Origin: Lucinisca nassula
Lineage: Eukaryota > Mollusca > Bivalvia > Lucinida > Lucinidae
Direction of reading: 5' to 3'
NCBI GenBank assembly: GCA_963580285.1
Contig: OY757011.1
Location: 156,229,245-156,293,244 of the forward strand
Length of the DNA stretch: 64,000 bases
A model generated the notes under the pieces. The model made no database searches. It was not told the origin of the DNA and saw only the letters and a list, made by a program, of their open reading frames with translations. Positions 44,495-55,950 of the stretch are shown in pieces (the stretch's first letter is position 1; every line of letters begins with the position of its first letter). Position numbers and translations under genes: made by a program.

Positions 44495-44909
44495 TGGTCG
44501 TCTATGCGATAATGACCCGGGATCACTTGTTCCCAGTGCAGCTGAATGATGAAATATCAGGTGTAAGTGAATCATGTTTTATCAGCCACACAATGCAAAA
44601 GCGATTTTAGTGCATTTAGGTCTCACCCATACCATGTCGGTATGTCAATCTGCACAGTGACACAGTCTCGGTCCTAGCAGAGTCTTCAGTATTCGAAATG
44701 TGTGGTTCGTGTAGAACAACGCCGGGGCTCTTAGGTCAGGTACCAGTGATCATCAGAATCCTTTGTATGTGACTGGGATCGAAACGTAAACAAACATACA
44801 CTGGTAATATTAAATAATGTAGCAAACAGAAGCAGAATTATGTTATCAAACTTGGTTCAATAAGTTCAATCTATATTCAAAGCAATGCGTATATATTTTC
44901 TTTCCTCAC

Positions 44910-44998
44910 ATACAACGGGTCGTGGGTTCGATTCCAAGTTTCTCCAAACTTTCGACCGAGGTCCCGTTTCCAGATGACCATAGTTCTTGGTGGGACGT

Positions 44999-45067
<69 letters not shown>

Positions 45068-45075
45068 GTGCGCGT
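44910..45075 (+). mobile_element. SINE family 4 with (CA)n tail, head truncated
   Basis: Box B GGGTTCGATTCC, then TTTCTCCAAACTTTCG and ACCGAGGTCCCGTTTCCAGA, GTGGGACGTA, and (CA)n at 45001-45065 passing into GCGCGT. Same body as 52230-52390. Confidence 0.75.
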
Positions 45076-45167
45076 GCGCGCGCGCGTTTGACAATGTATT
45101 GTTTTCGGGATGAGCATCGGGATCTAAGTATACAGAAAAACTATGAAAAGGTTAAATAAATACAACC

Positions 45168-45265
45168 AAATAATAATAATAATATTATTATTATTATTTT
45201 TATTATTATTATTATTATTATTATAATTATTATTACAACAATAGTAATAATAAAATAATAATTAT
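45168..45265. repeat. (AAT/ATT)n microsatellite
   Basis: AATAATAAT switching to (ATT)n and back. Confidence 0.93.
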
Positions 45266-45439
45266 AAGATATTCAAATGGCAATTTAGGGACACTTTGGA
45301 ATGGCATAAAAAGAAAACAGGTAGAAGGGAGGAGGGATTCTATATGGTATGTTTTAATCGCATGTTGTGAATTAACCCTTAAAGTAATGTGCCAGTCACC
45401 ATAATTGTTTCCACCTTTACTGTCTGCTGGTAACTTAAA

Positions 45440-45608
45440 AAAGTTATTGTTGGTAATTGTGTTGACCCAGAGGGGCAGTCTGATCTGGGTCCACACTGTT
45501 TGCATATATGCAAAAATATGTTTTAAAACCTTGGAAGAAGATGCAACAAACGTCATAAGCAGATGACATTTTCAGATGCAGTTTTTCTTGACATTTTAAG
45601 GGCTTAAA
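45440..45608. mobile_element. MITE-like fragment, TGGACCCAGATCAGACTGC family
   Basis: AGGGGCAGTCTGATCTGGGT, CACACTGTTTGCATATATGC, AAGCAGATGACATTTTCAG, TTTTAAGGGCTTAA. Other copies: 56895-56975, 59460-59645, 63635-63815; fragment 49340-49385. Confidence 0.7.
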
Positions 45609-45869
45609 TAGAACGTATTGAAACTTATTATAAACGTCTTAAGTCTACAATACATGTATACTTATCTCTATAATGACAGTCAAGAGGATATCCAAGAGGG
45701 TGTTTATGGATCATACCTCATATAGTAACTCAGCCAATATTTGCTGGCTTTTTCTTTCACAAAAAGCCCGCAATGTTAGAGCATGGTATATTGGTATTGT
45801 TGGCATGGTGCTTGTCTAGCATCTCCGAATGTTAATACGTTTACTCTTGGAAGTTAAAGTCCTTCGAAT

Positions 45870-46890
45870 GGTTTCCTGGATAATAATTCATCCCCGCCTA
45901 AAGGTTCCAGTTGAATCCCAGTGGGTGACACGATGGTGAGAGACTTACTTACACGATGGAATGCTTGCACGGGTCCAAAATGATGGCTGTATTTCCGATC
46001 CATTCCCTGTGAGAAATGGAATCGAGCAAGGCTGTGTACTAGCGCCAACGCTATTCAGCACTGTTTTCTGCTATGCTTTCTAAGATAGTGACAATGGTAG
46101 AATGGTGACAATGGATACCTATTAGGTATCGCTTTGGTGGGCAGAGAAGGTTGCAAGCTAAATCCAAGGGGTAGTCAGAGGTGCTAGCTGGACGAGTTCC
46201 TCTTTGCTGACGACATGGCAAAGAGTTTTCCTACAGAACAGATGCAAAAAACTGTGGATCAAGTGTCTGACTTCTGGAACAACTATGACCTCACAAATCC
46301 CTACAGTATATAATTGCATGTCAAGTCTTAAAAGGAGCCTACAATCTCAGTGGAAGGTCAAAGATTGCAAGTGGTATATAAGTTCACCTACGTACATTGG
46401 AAGCAGATTATCAATGTGTCAATACCAGGCTTACCAAAGCTAGCGCAGCATTCGGCCGACTACGTGGTAGTATCTACAGAGCTGTGGTGCTGCCAACAGT
46501 GTTAAACGCATGCGAAACTTGGACAGTTTACCAACGGCAAACTTGCCAAAATGCTAAACGACTTCCATACAAACTGTCTTAGAAGCTTTTAAAGATTAAA
46601 TGGAAAGGCTGAATTCCAGACTGAAAAGGGCAGGGATACAGTGTACATACTCTTGAAACTGGCACCGTTAAGATGGACAGGCCATTACCAGGATGCCCAA
46701 TGAACACTTACCAATGAGCAACCGTAGCAGTCAAAAGAAGCGACACAAGGACACGCTGATTTTAACATACCAACAGTCATGGGAACAAATTGCACAGGAC
46801 CCATAAACGTGGCGAGGTCTCATCAGAAACGGTGCTAGTGAATATGAGGCAAAAGGAAGAAGCGAAGCCGAGCAGAAACGCCAGAACTAA
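45870..46890 (+). pseudogene. LINE reverse transcriptase, degenerate copy B
   Basis: Plus-strand traces: DGMLARVQNDGCISDPFPVR then NGIEQGCVLAPTLFSTVF (motif B), EFLFADDMA (motif C, FADD at 46203-46214), QTVDQVSDFWNNYDLTNP, CETWT-like thumb text, LLKLAPLRWTGHYQDAQ, and a Lys/Arg-rich C-terminus. Multiple stops and frameshifts. Motif C aspartates survive, unlike copy A. The N-terminal endonuclease is missing. Confidence 0.88.
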
Positions 46891-47204
46891 GGTACCATCA
46901 ACAGAGATTTCTTTCTCTGATCTCCAACAGGTTTAGAGCTAGAACATCAATAGTAGCAGTTCCCTTATTCGATTAAGATCATTGCCAGCAATAACAGATG
47001 AACTATATAATATACATATACCAAACATAGTCTGTGGCTTCTTTAAGGCGGTTCTTACGTGTACCCTTTACCTATGTCTTGGAGCAGAAATTTGAGAAAT
47101 AAAGTATACCCTTTTTAACCCCAGAATTCTCTGTTAAAGAGGGGTTTACATGGTGTTTATTACATATAGTACAGACTCATTAACGCTATGAAAATAAACA
47201 TACC

Positions 47205-47525
47205 ACTACCAACCTGACTTTCCTTCATGCGGACGTCTAAATCGCGACGGAAGTAAGGGCGAGGATTGCAGCTGCGTAACCGATTTAGCCCTTTCACGCA
47301 GTTCTTCTGTCGCGGTTTATTTCTGTTATGGTTTGTCTTTGAGTGTGTGTTTCGCTTACATTATTTCGTTTGCCATTTTGTGGGAAAGTAACTGTCCTTT
47401 TGGCTTTCCGCTATTGATGTTTCCATTAGGGTCTAGTTGTTTCATGTTTGTGTTTCTTTCCCTTTGGTGTCTCTGATGGGAGCTGTGGGTTAAATCAACT
47501 TAATTGTATCGATTCCACTTCTATT
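47205..47525. repeat. Dispersed repeat, second copy of 28825-29510
   Basis: TTCATGCGGAC, AATCGCGACGGAAGTAAGGG, AACTGTCCTTTTGGCTTTCC to TTAATTGTATCGATTCC. Lacks the internal duplication of the first copy. Confidence 0.78.
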
Positions 47526-47727
47526 TTCCTCAGTATAGAATAAAACTGGGTCTGGCCAGGAGATCATTTAAAAAGTTAACAAAGCGGAAATGAGGGGGCA
47601 GGGGTCAATGTAATTAGATTTTTATATCTTGCTTTTAAGAAAACGACAAATTCAAAATATGTTATCTTCCTTATCAACAGGGACCTACTTCTTCCTGAAC
47701 CGCTTTTTGTTTTCTTTTTTTAAAGGG

Positions 47728-47920
47728 AATGAATACACCTGGCAAATTTTCCCGCCATTTCTCAAAGGGAGACAAGTCTATCTGTTCACTTTTCTATAAA
47801 CTCTGTCCAACAGAAAAGGAGGTCTACTCTTAAAGAATTTGCTCCTCTTTCCTATTGACATGGGAGACGAAAATACTGTTGCGGGCCCTGAAGGTGGATC
47901 CGTTCCCTTAACTGTTTTGC
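47728..47920. mobile_element. Hairpin MITE, TTTGCTCC family (hairpin core lost)
   Basis: GGGAATGAATACACCTGGCA, AGGGAGACAAG, CTCTTAAAGAATTTGCTCC, ACATGGGAGACGAAAATAC. The inner palindrome is deleted to one arm. Confidence 0.75.
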
Positions 47921-47929
47921 CACACCTAT

Positions 47930-48075
47930 TTCTGACAATAAACCAGACAAATTATTTGATATTTCATTCAAATTCACAAACTACGTGTGATTGCCGAACA
48001 GTGTAGAGTCGCTTCAGAAGCCATCTGATTTGGATCTACACCGTTTGCAAAGACTTGTTGAAAGGTTTTCAGAGG
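47930..48075. mobile_element. TTAA-type MITE fragment
   Basis: Relative of 29575-29760: CACACCTATTTCTGACAATA, TTCAAATTCACAAACT, GAAGCCATCTGATTTGGATC. Confidence 0.6.
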
Positions 48076-48578
48076 AATGAAGTTTATGGAAAAGCAAACT
48101 GAAGTTCTAAAAGTTGTCTCGGCAGAAAAATGCCATGCATGTCCCTTCTCCTTAAAAGATCCTGACGTATGTAACCCTAGCCACTGATGTTACTGTCAAA
48201 ATTCTGAAGATCCGTAAATTGCTGATCTTTCCAAAAAACATGCAGGGCACGTAGGAAATATAAGTAGCACAGCTGTAATATCAACTGGTGTATCGGGCTA
48301 CTATGTAATTTGAACGAAATTGTACATTTTTACATGCTCTAATTTCTTTCCTTCACCCAGATCATTTCATATCTCAGTCACACCTCCTGATAAGACACAG
48401 AAATGAGTATAACTTTGGAATAATTTTCAACATTTTTTTTAAGAATCGTTTGCTGTGTAAGCTTGTCAAAATGGCCTCATTGAGGTGATCCTTACAAGTA
48501 CAAACAACATAAGAAAAGCAGGTTCTGATTATGATCACCATTTCGTATTCTTTTATCTGGAGCTATTCTATCCCTTTT

Positions 48579-48787
48579 TGTACCAAATGAAATCTTCCAC
48601 CATCTTATATATAATACAGGTCCATTTCAGAACTGGTTGTGCTACCTTTAAAATTTATTTGGAAGAAGGCTAAACTTTTTGCGAATAGTGTGGGCCCTGA
48701 CCAGACGCCGCGTTATGCGCCGTTTGATCTGAGCATGCACTGTTTGCCATTTACCCGTTTTGGGGTTTCCAGTACAAAATGGGTTAA
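48579..48787. mobile_element. TTAA-flanked MITE copy
   Basis: CCCTTTTTGTACCAAATG to GTACAAAATGGGTTAA. Left TTAA is mutated. Central hairpin GACGCCGCGTTATGCGCCGT is imperfect. Confidence 0.8.
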
Positions 48788-49014
48788 ACATACTAAATAT
48801 GAGAGATTGTCTAACAAACAAAACTAACCAACATCTATACTTGCATGACACTATCATGAAAATCAAAACCACAAGATTGACACAGACATGAAGACGAATC
48901 TGATACATACATACAGTCTTGGGCAATAGTACAAACATGATGATACAATGTCCTTTTATTCACTTGCCAGAGATCCGGGTAGCACGATTAATGTATGGCA
49001 TCAGTAATTCCTAA

Positions 49015-49193
49015 ATTTGTTTGATTTGAGGTTTAACGTCCCCGTCAACAGTGTACAGGTCATTTTGGAGACGTTGCTTCCTATTATATGGGGCTTTAAC
49101 CCGACATTGAGATGAAATGACATCTCAAGCCCTGTCGCCCATGAAACCAATAGGGTTTATAAGCATGGACGGTCCGACTCGGTGATTCCAAAA
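49015..49193 (-). mobile_element. SINE family 3, 5'-truncated
   Basis: Reverse copy from tail (TTTGATTTGAGGTTTAACGT) to GGACGGTCCGACTCGG, then unrelated sequence. Confidence 0.85.
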
Positions 49194-49451
49194 TCTGCTT
49201 AGCAAATCAGCGATAGCACTGTTTAGCTATTGATGTTTTTTCATTGTTCATGTTTGTATTTGACATGCACCAATGGACCCACTGTCCGAAGACGATCAAA
49301 ATCAAACGAAATGGGACAGCGGTACCCGAGTAAACAGTGTGGACCCAGGGCAGTCTGATCTGGGTCTGCACTGTTTCGCATTTTACTTTATCATATAATG
49401 TCGATGTTATTAAGTGGATAATGCCATGTAATATTAAAACATGATATTTTC

Positions 49452-49835
49452 TTTGATTTGAGGTTTAACGTCCCCGTCAACACTATACGTCATTTTGAAA
49501 ACGTTGCTTCCAGTTTTGTGGGACTTTTACCCGACATTGAGATGAAATGACATCCCAAGCTCTGCCGCCCAATGAAACTGATAGGGTTTATATGCATGGA
49601 CTAGTATCACTTTGCCAGGGCAGGCTTAGATCCTCTAAGCAGTTTTCCAGTGCTCGTGTGCAGTTGGTTTCAGTTCTGTGTGGAATCATTAACTTGCACC
49701 ACTTTGCCTGGGCAGGTTTACTCCCTCTAAGCGGTTTACCTGGGCCCTCAATTGCGGTCAGTTTCAGTTCTGTGTGGAAGCATAATGCAGCCCGATCTAT
49801 TTGTTCAAGCCCAGATGGACGTGGGCGGGATAAAA
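49452..49835 (-). mobile_element. SINE family 3 with duplicated 5' segment
   Basis: Reverse copy in which CACTTTGCC(A/T)GGGCAGG to CAGTTCTGTGTGGAA(G/T)CAT occurs twice (about 49608-49689 and 49698-49792), so the head is ~90 bp longer than usual. Confidence 0.83.
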
Positions 49836-49918
49836 ATGGTATGACGGCATGTGTAATAACACATGGTTGCTTTTGTGTAACAACATGACGCTGTCCTTCA
49901 CAGCCCTATATTTTCGTT

Positions 49919-50107
49919 TTAACTCTTATCATGCTGTTCACGACAACCCCTATCTTTGGAAACAGTGAAGAAGCCATCTGATCAGGATCTACACTGTTTG
50001 ACATGAAGTTTATGGATTTGTAAGAATAAATTACATGAAGTAATCTGATTGGTTCAAAGTCAGAAATGTGTGTGGCTAAACTGAATATTCAGCAAGATAA
50101 GGGTTAA
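49919..50107. mobile_element. TTAA-flanked MITE, best-preserved copy
   Basis: TTAA then CTCTTATCATGCTG; ends CAGCAAGATAAGGG then TTAA. Shares GATCAGGATCTACACTGTTT and GATTGGTTCAAAGTCAGAAA with 5872-6083. Confidence 0.88.
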
Positions 50108-50134
50108 TTTCTTTGGCAACAAAACCAAGTTTAA

Positions 50135-50230
50135 AATCGTTATATGATAAACAGAATCTTACATGAGTGGTCATTTCATATGAAATTTATGAAACTCGCC
50201 CAAGGCTCGTTTCATATATTTGTAAGATCA
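50135..50230. repeat. Short foldback
   Basis: AATCTTACATGAGTGGTCAT with ATATGAAATTTATGAAACTCG pairing CTCGTTTCATATATTTGT, loop CCCAAGG. Related to 36061-36182. Confidence 0.65.
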
Positions 50231-50284
50231 TCTATATCACCAATTTATTGCATGAAAACTAAGCTATCTGTTTTCATTCATAAC

Positions 50285-50535
50285 GTCAGCCCCCGCCCAT
50301 TTGGAGAAAAAGATTGGGCTGCATGATGCTTCCACATTGAGCTGAAACCGACCGAAAGTGAGTGCTGGTGTCTAAGCCTGCCCATGCCCTACATATAAAC
50401 CATTTTGGTTTGTTTGGGCGACAGTGCTTGAGCTGTCATTTCATCTCAATATCGGGAAAATTGGAAGCAACGTCTCCAAAATGACCTAAATATTGTTGAT
50501 AGGGACTTAAAAAAATTCAAACACACATAATGGGT
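50285..50535 (+). mobile_element. SINE family 3, diverged full copy
   Basis: GCCCCCGCCCATTTGGAG, GGGCTGCATGATGCTTCC, GCGACAGTGCTTGAG, GGAAGCAACGTCTCC. Tail decayed (AGGGACTTAAAAAAATTC). Confidence 0.82.
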
Positions 50536-51144
50536 CCGTGTCCCAAATTCTTAAAGCGATTTCGTCAGTGTGTATAGTGTTCTCTGTTTTTATTTATCAC
50601 GTTACTATAACCTCGTAGGTAAGGATGCCAAATAGTTTTTGGCACTAGTACCTACTGAATTGTTATAAAATGCTGTAAAGTATGTTCAACATGCCATTTA
50701 TAGCACAGTTGTAAACATTAAATTCAGATTGTCATTTTATACAAACAGACACACATTAAAACATACACGTACCCATTTATACAACACAATACACAAAGGT
50801 CATAATCAAATTTTACCACTCTCTAGGCTAATTCAGAAACAATCAATTGTTGATATTTTTCTTATTTTCCTCAGAAAATAGGACTTGATATCTCATGCTT
50901 TTAATTGTCTCAATTGCATGAAAATCATTGTCAAATCCTGTTTTCTGGGAAAAATAAGAAAACATATTTCAAAATGTCGTCGGATGAAATAAAATAATAA
51001 AAAAATACCCTACACACACCACCGACTGAGAACCAGTTTTTATAAAAATAGGAACTTTCAAAAAATAATGACATAAAGAATAAAATTATAAAATGTAGCC
51101 AACATTATAAGCATATTTTAAACAAAAGATAGCTGCCGATAATT
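50536..51144. other. Unassigned AT-rich sequence
   Basis: No frame or repeat recognised. Confidence 0.45.
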
Positions 51145-51400
51145 GGCTACACATCACGTGAACAAGTCCGTGAAATGAACACCCCCATTATCCCACTTTA
51201 TATAGAGAAAACTGGGGTTTACGGGGGTAAATATTATGTTTCTTATTTTTGCTCCAAGGCATAGGTTGTGGGTACTCGTTAGAACCGCCTCATTGAGGAT
51301 TGAGGCGGTTCTAACGAGCACTCACAACCTATGTTTGCAGTATTTATAAGAAAACTATCACGGATTTTTCGCACAAAAATAGTCATTTCTGAGATCACGG
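51145..51400. mobile_element. Hairpin MITE, GAACCGCCTC family
   Basis: CATCACGTGAACAAGTCCG start, CCACTTTATATAGAGAAAAC, then GGGTACTCGTTAGAACCGCC and GGCGGTTCTAACGAGCACTC with an ~11-bp loop. The right end is diverged. Confidence 0.83.
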
Positions 51401-51712
51401 TATAAAATGCACTATGGCGCACGGGTGAGTTATCGTAATGAACAAGCAAAACGGTACCTACGAGCATATGTGTCCAGTGAAGTCCAGCCTGTGAATCCAT
51501 GCAGACTGAAAAGAGGCTTCATTATGCGCCAATCATATGTGCCTGTGAACCCAACCATCATGCAAACAGAAGAGGCAGGGTATTCTTATTGAGTATGCTA
51601 AAGATTTTTTGAAATCGCTCAGAGCGCATGTGCTCAAAGGTGACTTTGGCTGTCAGGTTATAACAACTTTTTTCATGCTTTTTTACTCAGCTCGGTATTA
51701 AGTTGGTAAAAA

Positions 51713-51998
51713 AACAGCCCCCGACCATCGGGACTTGAAGGAATAGATTGGCTGCATAATGCTTCCACGCAGAGTGGAAACCGACCGCACACGAGTACTG
51801 GTTAACCGCTTAGAGGATCTAAGTCTGCCCAGGCAAAGCGGTGCGAGTCGGACCGTTCATGCTTATAAACCCTGTTGGTGTTATTGGGCGACAGAGCTTG
51901 AGATGTCATCTCATCTCAATGTCGGGTGAGGGTCCCACAAAATCGGAAGCAACGTCTCCAAAATGATCTATGCAGTGTTGACGGGGACGTTGAACCTA
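51713..51998 (+). mobile_element. SINE family 3, full-length, diverged
   Basis: CAGCCCCCGACCATCGGGAC to GACGGGGACGTTGAACC and an A-rich tail. Confidence 0.87.
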
Positions 51999-52038
51999 AA
52001 AAAAATACAATCTACTGAGGTGATCAGTAGAGAATGGC

Positions 52039-52108
52039 ATTTGTCCTGCTCATAAATTTAAAAATGCCAACAATTGATGGCATTTTAAAATTTATGAGCA
52101 GGACAAAT
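52039..52108. repeat. 70-bp foldback (31-bp arms)
   Basis: Arms ATTTGTCCTGCTCATAAATT through ATGCCA and the reverse complement TGGCATTTTAAAATTTATGA through ACAAAT, loop ACAATTGA. Almost perfect. Confidence 0.88.
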
Positions 52109-52229
52109 TTCTTGCTCAAGTAGGATAAGGATGAAAAAAAAAGAAAAGCAGTTTTATAACCTTTGTGCTTTTATGCTTGTTGTCTTTCAAGGAATATTGT
52201 AATTGGGCACCTTCAGGGGAATGAATAGA

Positions 52230-52392
52230 AGCCCCCGTGGTGTAGTGGTTACGCTACTCGCCTTGTAAACCAGGGATCGCAGGATCGACCCCGGGCTTCT
52301 CCAGACTTTCGGATGTGTCTTTAAACCGAGGTCCCGTCTCCGTATGACCTTAGCTGATGGTGGGGCGTAAAATTCAAACATTCACTCACTCA
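52230..52392 (+). mobile_element. SINE family 4 with tRNA-Thr-like head
   Basis: GCCCCCGTGGTGTAGTGGTT (box A), CGCCTTGTAAACC anticodon-arm region (TGT position, threonine-like), box B GGATCGACCCC, acceptor-like GGGCTTC, then ACCGAGGTCCCGTCTCCG and GTGGGGCGTAAAATTCAAAC tail. GGGGAATGAATA/GGGGAATGAATACA flank it (52218-, 52393-), a likely target duplication. Confidence 0.85.
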
Positions 52393-52433
52393 GGGGAATG
52401 AATACAGATTCATGAGGGAATACAACCTTTAAA

Positions 52434-54726
52434 CAAGAGGCCCATGGGCCACTATGCTCACCAGAGCTCAGGTGGGCACTGCCAAATTGCAGCCATGTAT
52501 TTTAACATGATATCATTTTAATCTGCCAAATGAACCCCCATATCCAAATGAGCATCATTGTGGACTCAGTATATGAAACATTATGCCTTTTATGAAGTAG
52601 AGGGGGTGGGGAATGGACCCAATAGGCCCTGGTTGGTATCACTAAATGTGTCTTATCACAAAGAACAAGAATATATATGGTTTAGCAGTGGGGATCTGCA
52701 TGGCTGGAGATAAAAGTGGAGGGGTTGGAGCATGCCCTGTCGTTCCCAGGAAAGCCCAAGATTGTTGTCCCTAAATGTGTCTCATCATAAGGACCAAGTA
52801 TATATATGGTTTAGGGGTGGGAATCTGAACGGTTTCCAAGATATCCTTTCATGAAGTGATAAAGGAGAGGACTGGCCCCTGCGGACACCCCTACAGTAGG
52901 TGTGCTAATAATAAGGAACAAGAACATATATGAATATGGGGTGGGGATTTGAATGGTTTCTGAAATATATGGCCTTTTATGAAGTGGAAGGGCGGGGCAC
53001 ATTGCCTCAGAACAAAGAGACCCCCAAGTTGGTGTGACTGAATGAGTCTTATCATAAGGAACAAGAATATATATGGTTTAGGGGTGGGGATCTGAACTAT
53101 TTCTGAGATATGTGGCTTTTAATGAAGTCAAGCGGTGGAGCAAGGCCCGGGCATGCCCCGGGGACTCACAAGCTGGTGTCAATGAATGTGCCTTATCATA
53201 AGGAAGATGAATATATATGGTTTAGGGGTGGGGCTCTGAACAGTTTCTGAGATATAAGGCCTTTTGTGAAGTGCAGGGGTGGGGCAAGGCCCAGGAAGAC
53301 CCCCAGGTTGGTGTCAATGAAAGTGTCTTATCATAAGGAACAAGAATATATATGGTTTAGGGGTGGGGATCTGTAAGGTTTCCGAGATATTGTGATATTA
53401 TGAAATGGAGGGGGTGGGGCATGGCCCCAGCACATCCCTGGAGACCCCCAGGTTGGTGTCACTGAATGTGTCTCATCATAATGAACAAGAACATATATGG
53501 TTTAGGGGTGGGGATCTGAACAGTTTCTGAGATATATGGCCTTTTGTGAAGTGAAGGGGTGGGGCATGGCTCCGGCGCACCCCGGAAGACCCCCAATTTG
53601 GGGTCAATGAATGCGTCTTATCATAAGGAGCAAGAATATATATGGTTTAGGGGTGGGGATCTGTAAGGTTTCCGAGATATTGGGCCTTTTATGAAATGGA
53701 GGGGCGGGACATGGCCCCGGCGCATCCCGGCGGACCCCCAGTTTGATGTCACTGAATGCGTCTTATCATAAGGAACAAGAGTATATAGGGTTCAGGGGTG
53801 GGGATCTGAATGGTTTCCGAGATATTGGGCCTTTTATGAAGTGGAGGGGGTGGGGCATGGCCTCGGCACATCCCGGAGGACCTCCAGGTTGGTGTCACTG
53901 AATGCGTCTTATCAATAGGAACAAGAATATATATGGTTTAGGGGTGGGGATCTGTAAGGTTTCTGAGATATAGGTCATTTTATGAAGTACTGGGGGCGGG
54001 GCATGGCCCCGGCACAACCTACTGGACCCCCAGGTTGACATAAAAGCATATGGCTGAGAGAAGTTTACTAAAGGAACATTTCTATGAAAGTTTTGTCAAA
54101 ATATCTGCAAAGGCTTTGTAGTTAATGCCATTTTTCAATTTTCCCCATTATAAGTCTATGGAAAATCTAAGTTGCCATAGCAACCAAACTGAAGAGCCGA
54201 ATTTCATAAAAAACACAAAACCTGTAAAGGCAAATATGGTGAATATTTCCATAAACTTTCAGCCTCATAGAGCATACGGTTTCTGAGGAGATGATTTTTT
54301 AAGTATTTTTTTTTTTTCTATTTTTTCATTTTGGTTTCCATGACAACCAATACAAATGAGCAGTAGGCCTAAAATCATATGGCAGATAGTAGATTGCCTA
54401 AGGAATATTTCTGTGAAAGTTTTGTCAAAATATCTGCAGTGGCTTGGCAGTAAATGCCATTTTTCAATTTTCCCCATTATAAGTCTATGGAAACTCTAAG
54501 TTGCCATAGCAACCAAACCAATGAGCCGAATTTCATAAAAAACACAAACTTTCAATCCCCCAACCCAAGGATGCTACAGATGAAATTTGGGCTGAATCGG
54601 CCCAGTGGCTTCAGAGGAGATGTCGTTTGAAAATGTTAACGCCAGACGACGACGACGACGACGACGACGGACAACTGCCTATCCTTTAAGCTCCCCCGGA
54701 GCCTTTGGCTCTGGTGAGCTAAAAAT
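52434..54726. mobile_element. 2.3-kb GGCCCATGGGCC element with internal tandem repeats
   Basis: Starts AAGAGGCCCATGGGCCACTA with CTCACCAGAGC near the start and GGCTCTGGTGAGCT near the end, inverted with respect to each other. The interior holds ~10 tandem units of 120-148 bp (52650-54030: AGGAACAAGAATATATATGG, TTAGGGGTGGGGATCTGAA, GGGGCATGGCCCCGGC, ACCCCCAGGTTGGTGTCA). Two diverged ~330-bp repeats follow (TTTTCAATTTTCCCCATTAT at 54135 and 54465), then a (GAC)n run 54648-54668. No coding frame. Boundaries inferred; non-autonomous element of unknown class. Confidence 0.78.
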
Positions 54727-54744
54727 AATCAGCAAGGAATCCAT

Positions 54745-54870
54745 CTAAAAAGGAAAGGAAATTGCTTCTTGGGAGCAAAGTCTTTTCGTTAAGAGTAAGC
54801 TCTCTTCTTAGTGAGACTTGATTTTAAGCAAGGAGTCATGAAAATGGTATCTCTTTGGAAAAAAATGGAT
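54745..54870. mobile_element. Hairpin MITE, TTTGCTCC family, decayed fragment
   Basis: AAAGGAAAGGAAATTGCTTC, TTGGGAGCAAAGTCTTTTCG, TTAAGAGTAAGCTC. Confidence 0.6.
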
Positions 54871-55365
54871 AAAAACTGCCATGTTAATTCTATCATCACT
54901 TAGTAGAAACTACAAGTATTAGCTTTTACAAAAAGCTTGAGTCTACGCTCAGCAAACTCTATTTGTGTAGTACCTGGACTGGGAAAGTAAAATGACAAAA
55001 CTTATCATGTTTATGTTGTAATAATTTGTCCGTTAATGTGTATGTGTATAGTCGTTCAAAACGCAGTGAGACGTGACTGCACTTTTAATTTTGGACTCGT
55101 CCATATTTTAGGTAAAACGCCTTCAATTGGTATTTTCACACTTGGCGATAGCTACCGTCCTATTCATAATCTTATGTAACATAGAAGTATAGTCGAGAGG
55201 GTCTATTAACGCGTCTTCCAACATGGAGGTCTAGGGTTCAAGTCTAGGGGGAGGTTTTTATTTATGTATTATTACTTTTTTTTTTCTTTTCCTCAACAGT
55301 TTTCGTAAATGTGATCACGCGTTTACCGCGTAAATCATATAAGTTGGTCACACAAGATATTGGTT
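54871..55365. other. Unassigned, with a tRNA box-B-like site
   Basis: GGAGGTCTAGGGTTCAAGTC (55225-55244) resembles a T-arm, but no box A partner is convincing. Rest featureless. Confidence 0.35.
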
Positions 55366-55950
55366 TGTTTGTTTGATTGGCGGTTTATCGTCCCCGTCCA
55401 TTTTGGAGACGTTGCTACCAATTTGAAAGGATTGATTGATTGTGGGGTTCTACCCGACATCGAGATGACATCACAAAAACACGCCCTTATTATTTTGACA
55501 TCACCAAACCTACGTTCATATGGTAAAACTTGGAGGTAAACAGTATTTTCTCTATACATGTACCTGCTCTAATTATTAGATTGTGGATACGCGTTAGAAC
55601 TGCTTCGTCGAGGCGGTTCTAACAAGTGCCCACAATCTATGTTTGGAACAAAAATAAGAAATAAATATTGTACATTTTTATCAAAATTTTCGTTCTTTTG
55701 GTAGTAAATATTTCCAATATTTTTGTATAGGCATGCTTTTGTAATGAAATGACATCTCAAACCCTGCCCTCATAATGAAACCAAAAGGGGTTTGTGAATG
55801 AACGGGCCAACTCACAACACTTTGCCTGCCGGGCAGCATTAGATTTACTAAGAGATTATTATTCATGTGCGATCATTTCCAGCTCTGTTAAAAAGCATCG
55901 TACAGCCCGATCTGTTTCTCAAAACCCCGATGGACGTGGGCCATCACACT
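55366..55950 (-). mobile_element. SINE family 3, old copy split by a MITE
   Basis: Tail half 55366-55482 (TTTGATTGGCGGTTTATCGT, GAGACGTTGCTACC) and head half 55746-55950 (AATGACATCTCAAACCC, GGGCAGCATTAGATTTAC, CGATGGACGTGGGCC), separated by the GAACCGCCTC MITE. Confidence 0.82.
55483..55748. mobile_element. Hairpin MITE, GAACCGCCTC family, nested in a SINE
   Basis: CATCACAAAAACACGCCC and TATAGGCATGCTTTTGTAATG ends; centre GCGTTAGAACTGCTTCG / CGAGGCGGTTCTAACAAG. Confidence 0.83.
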
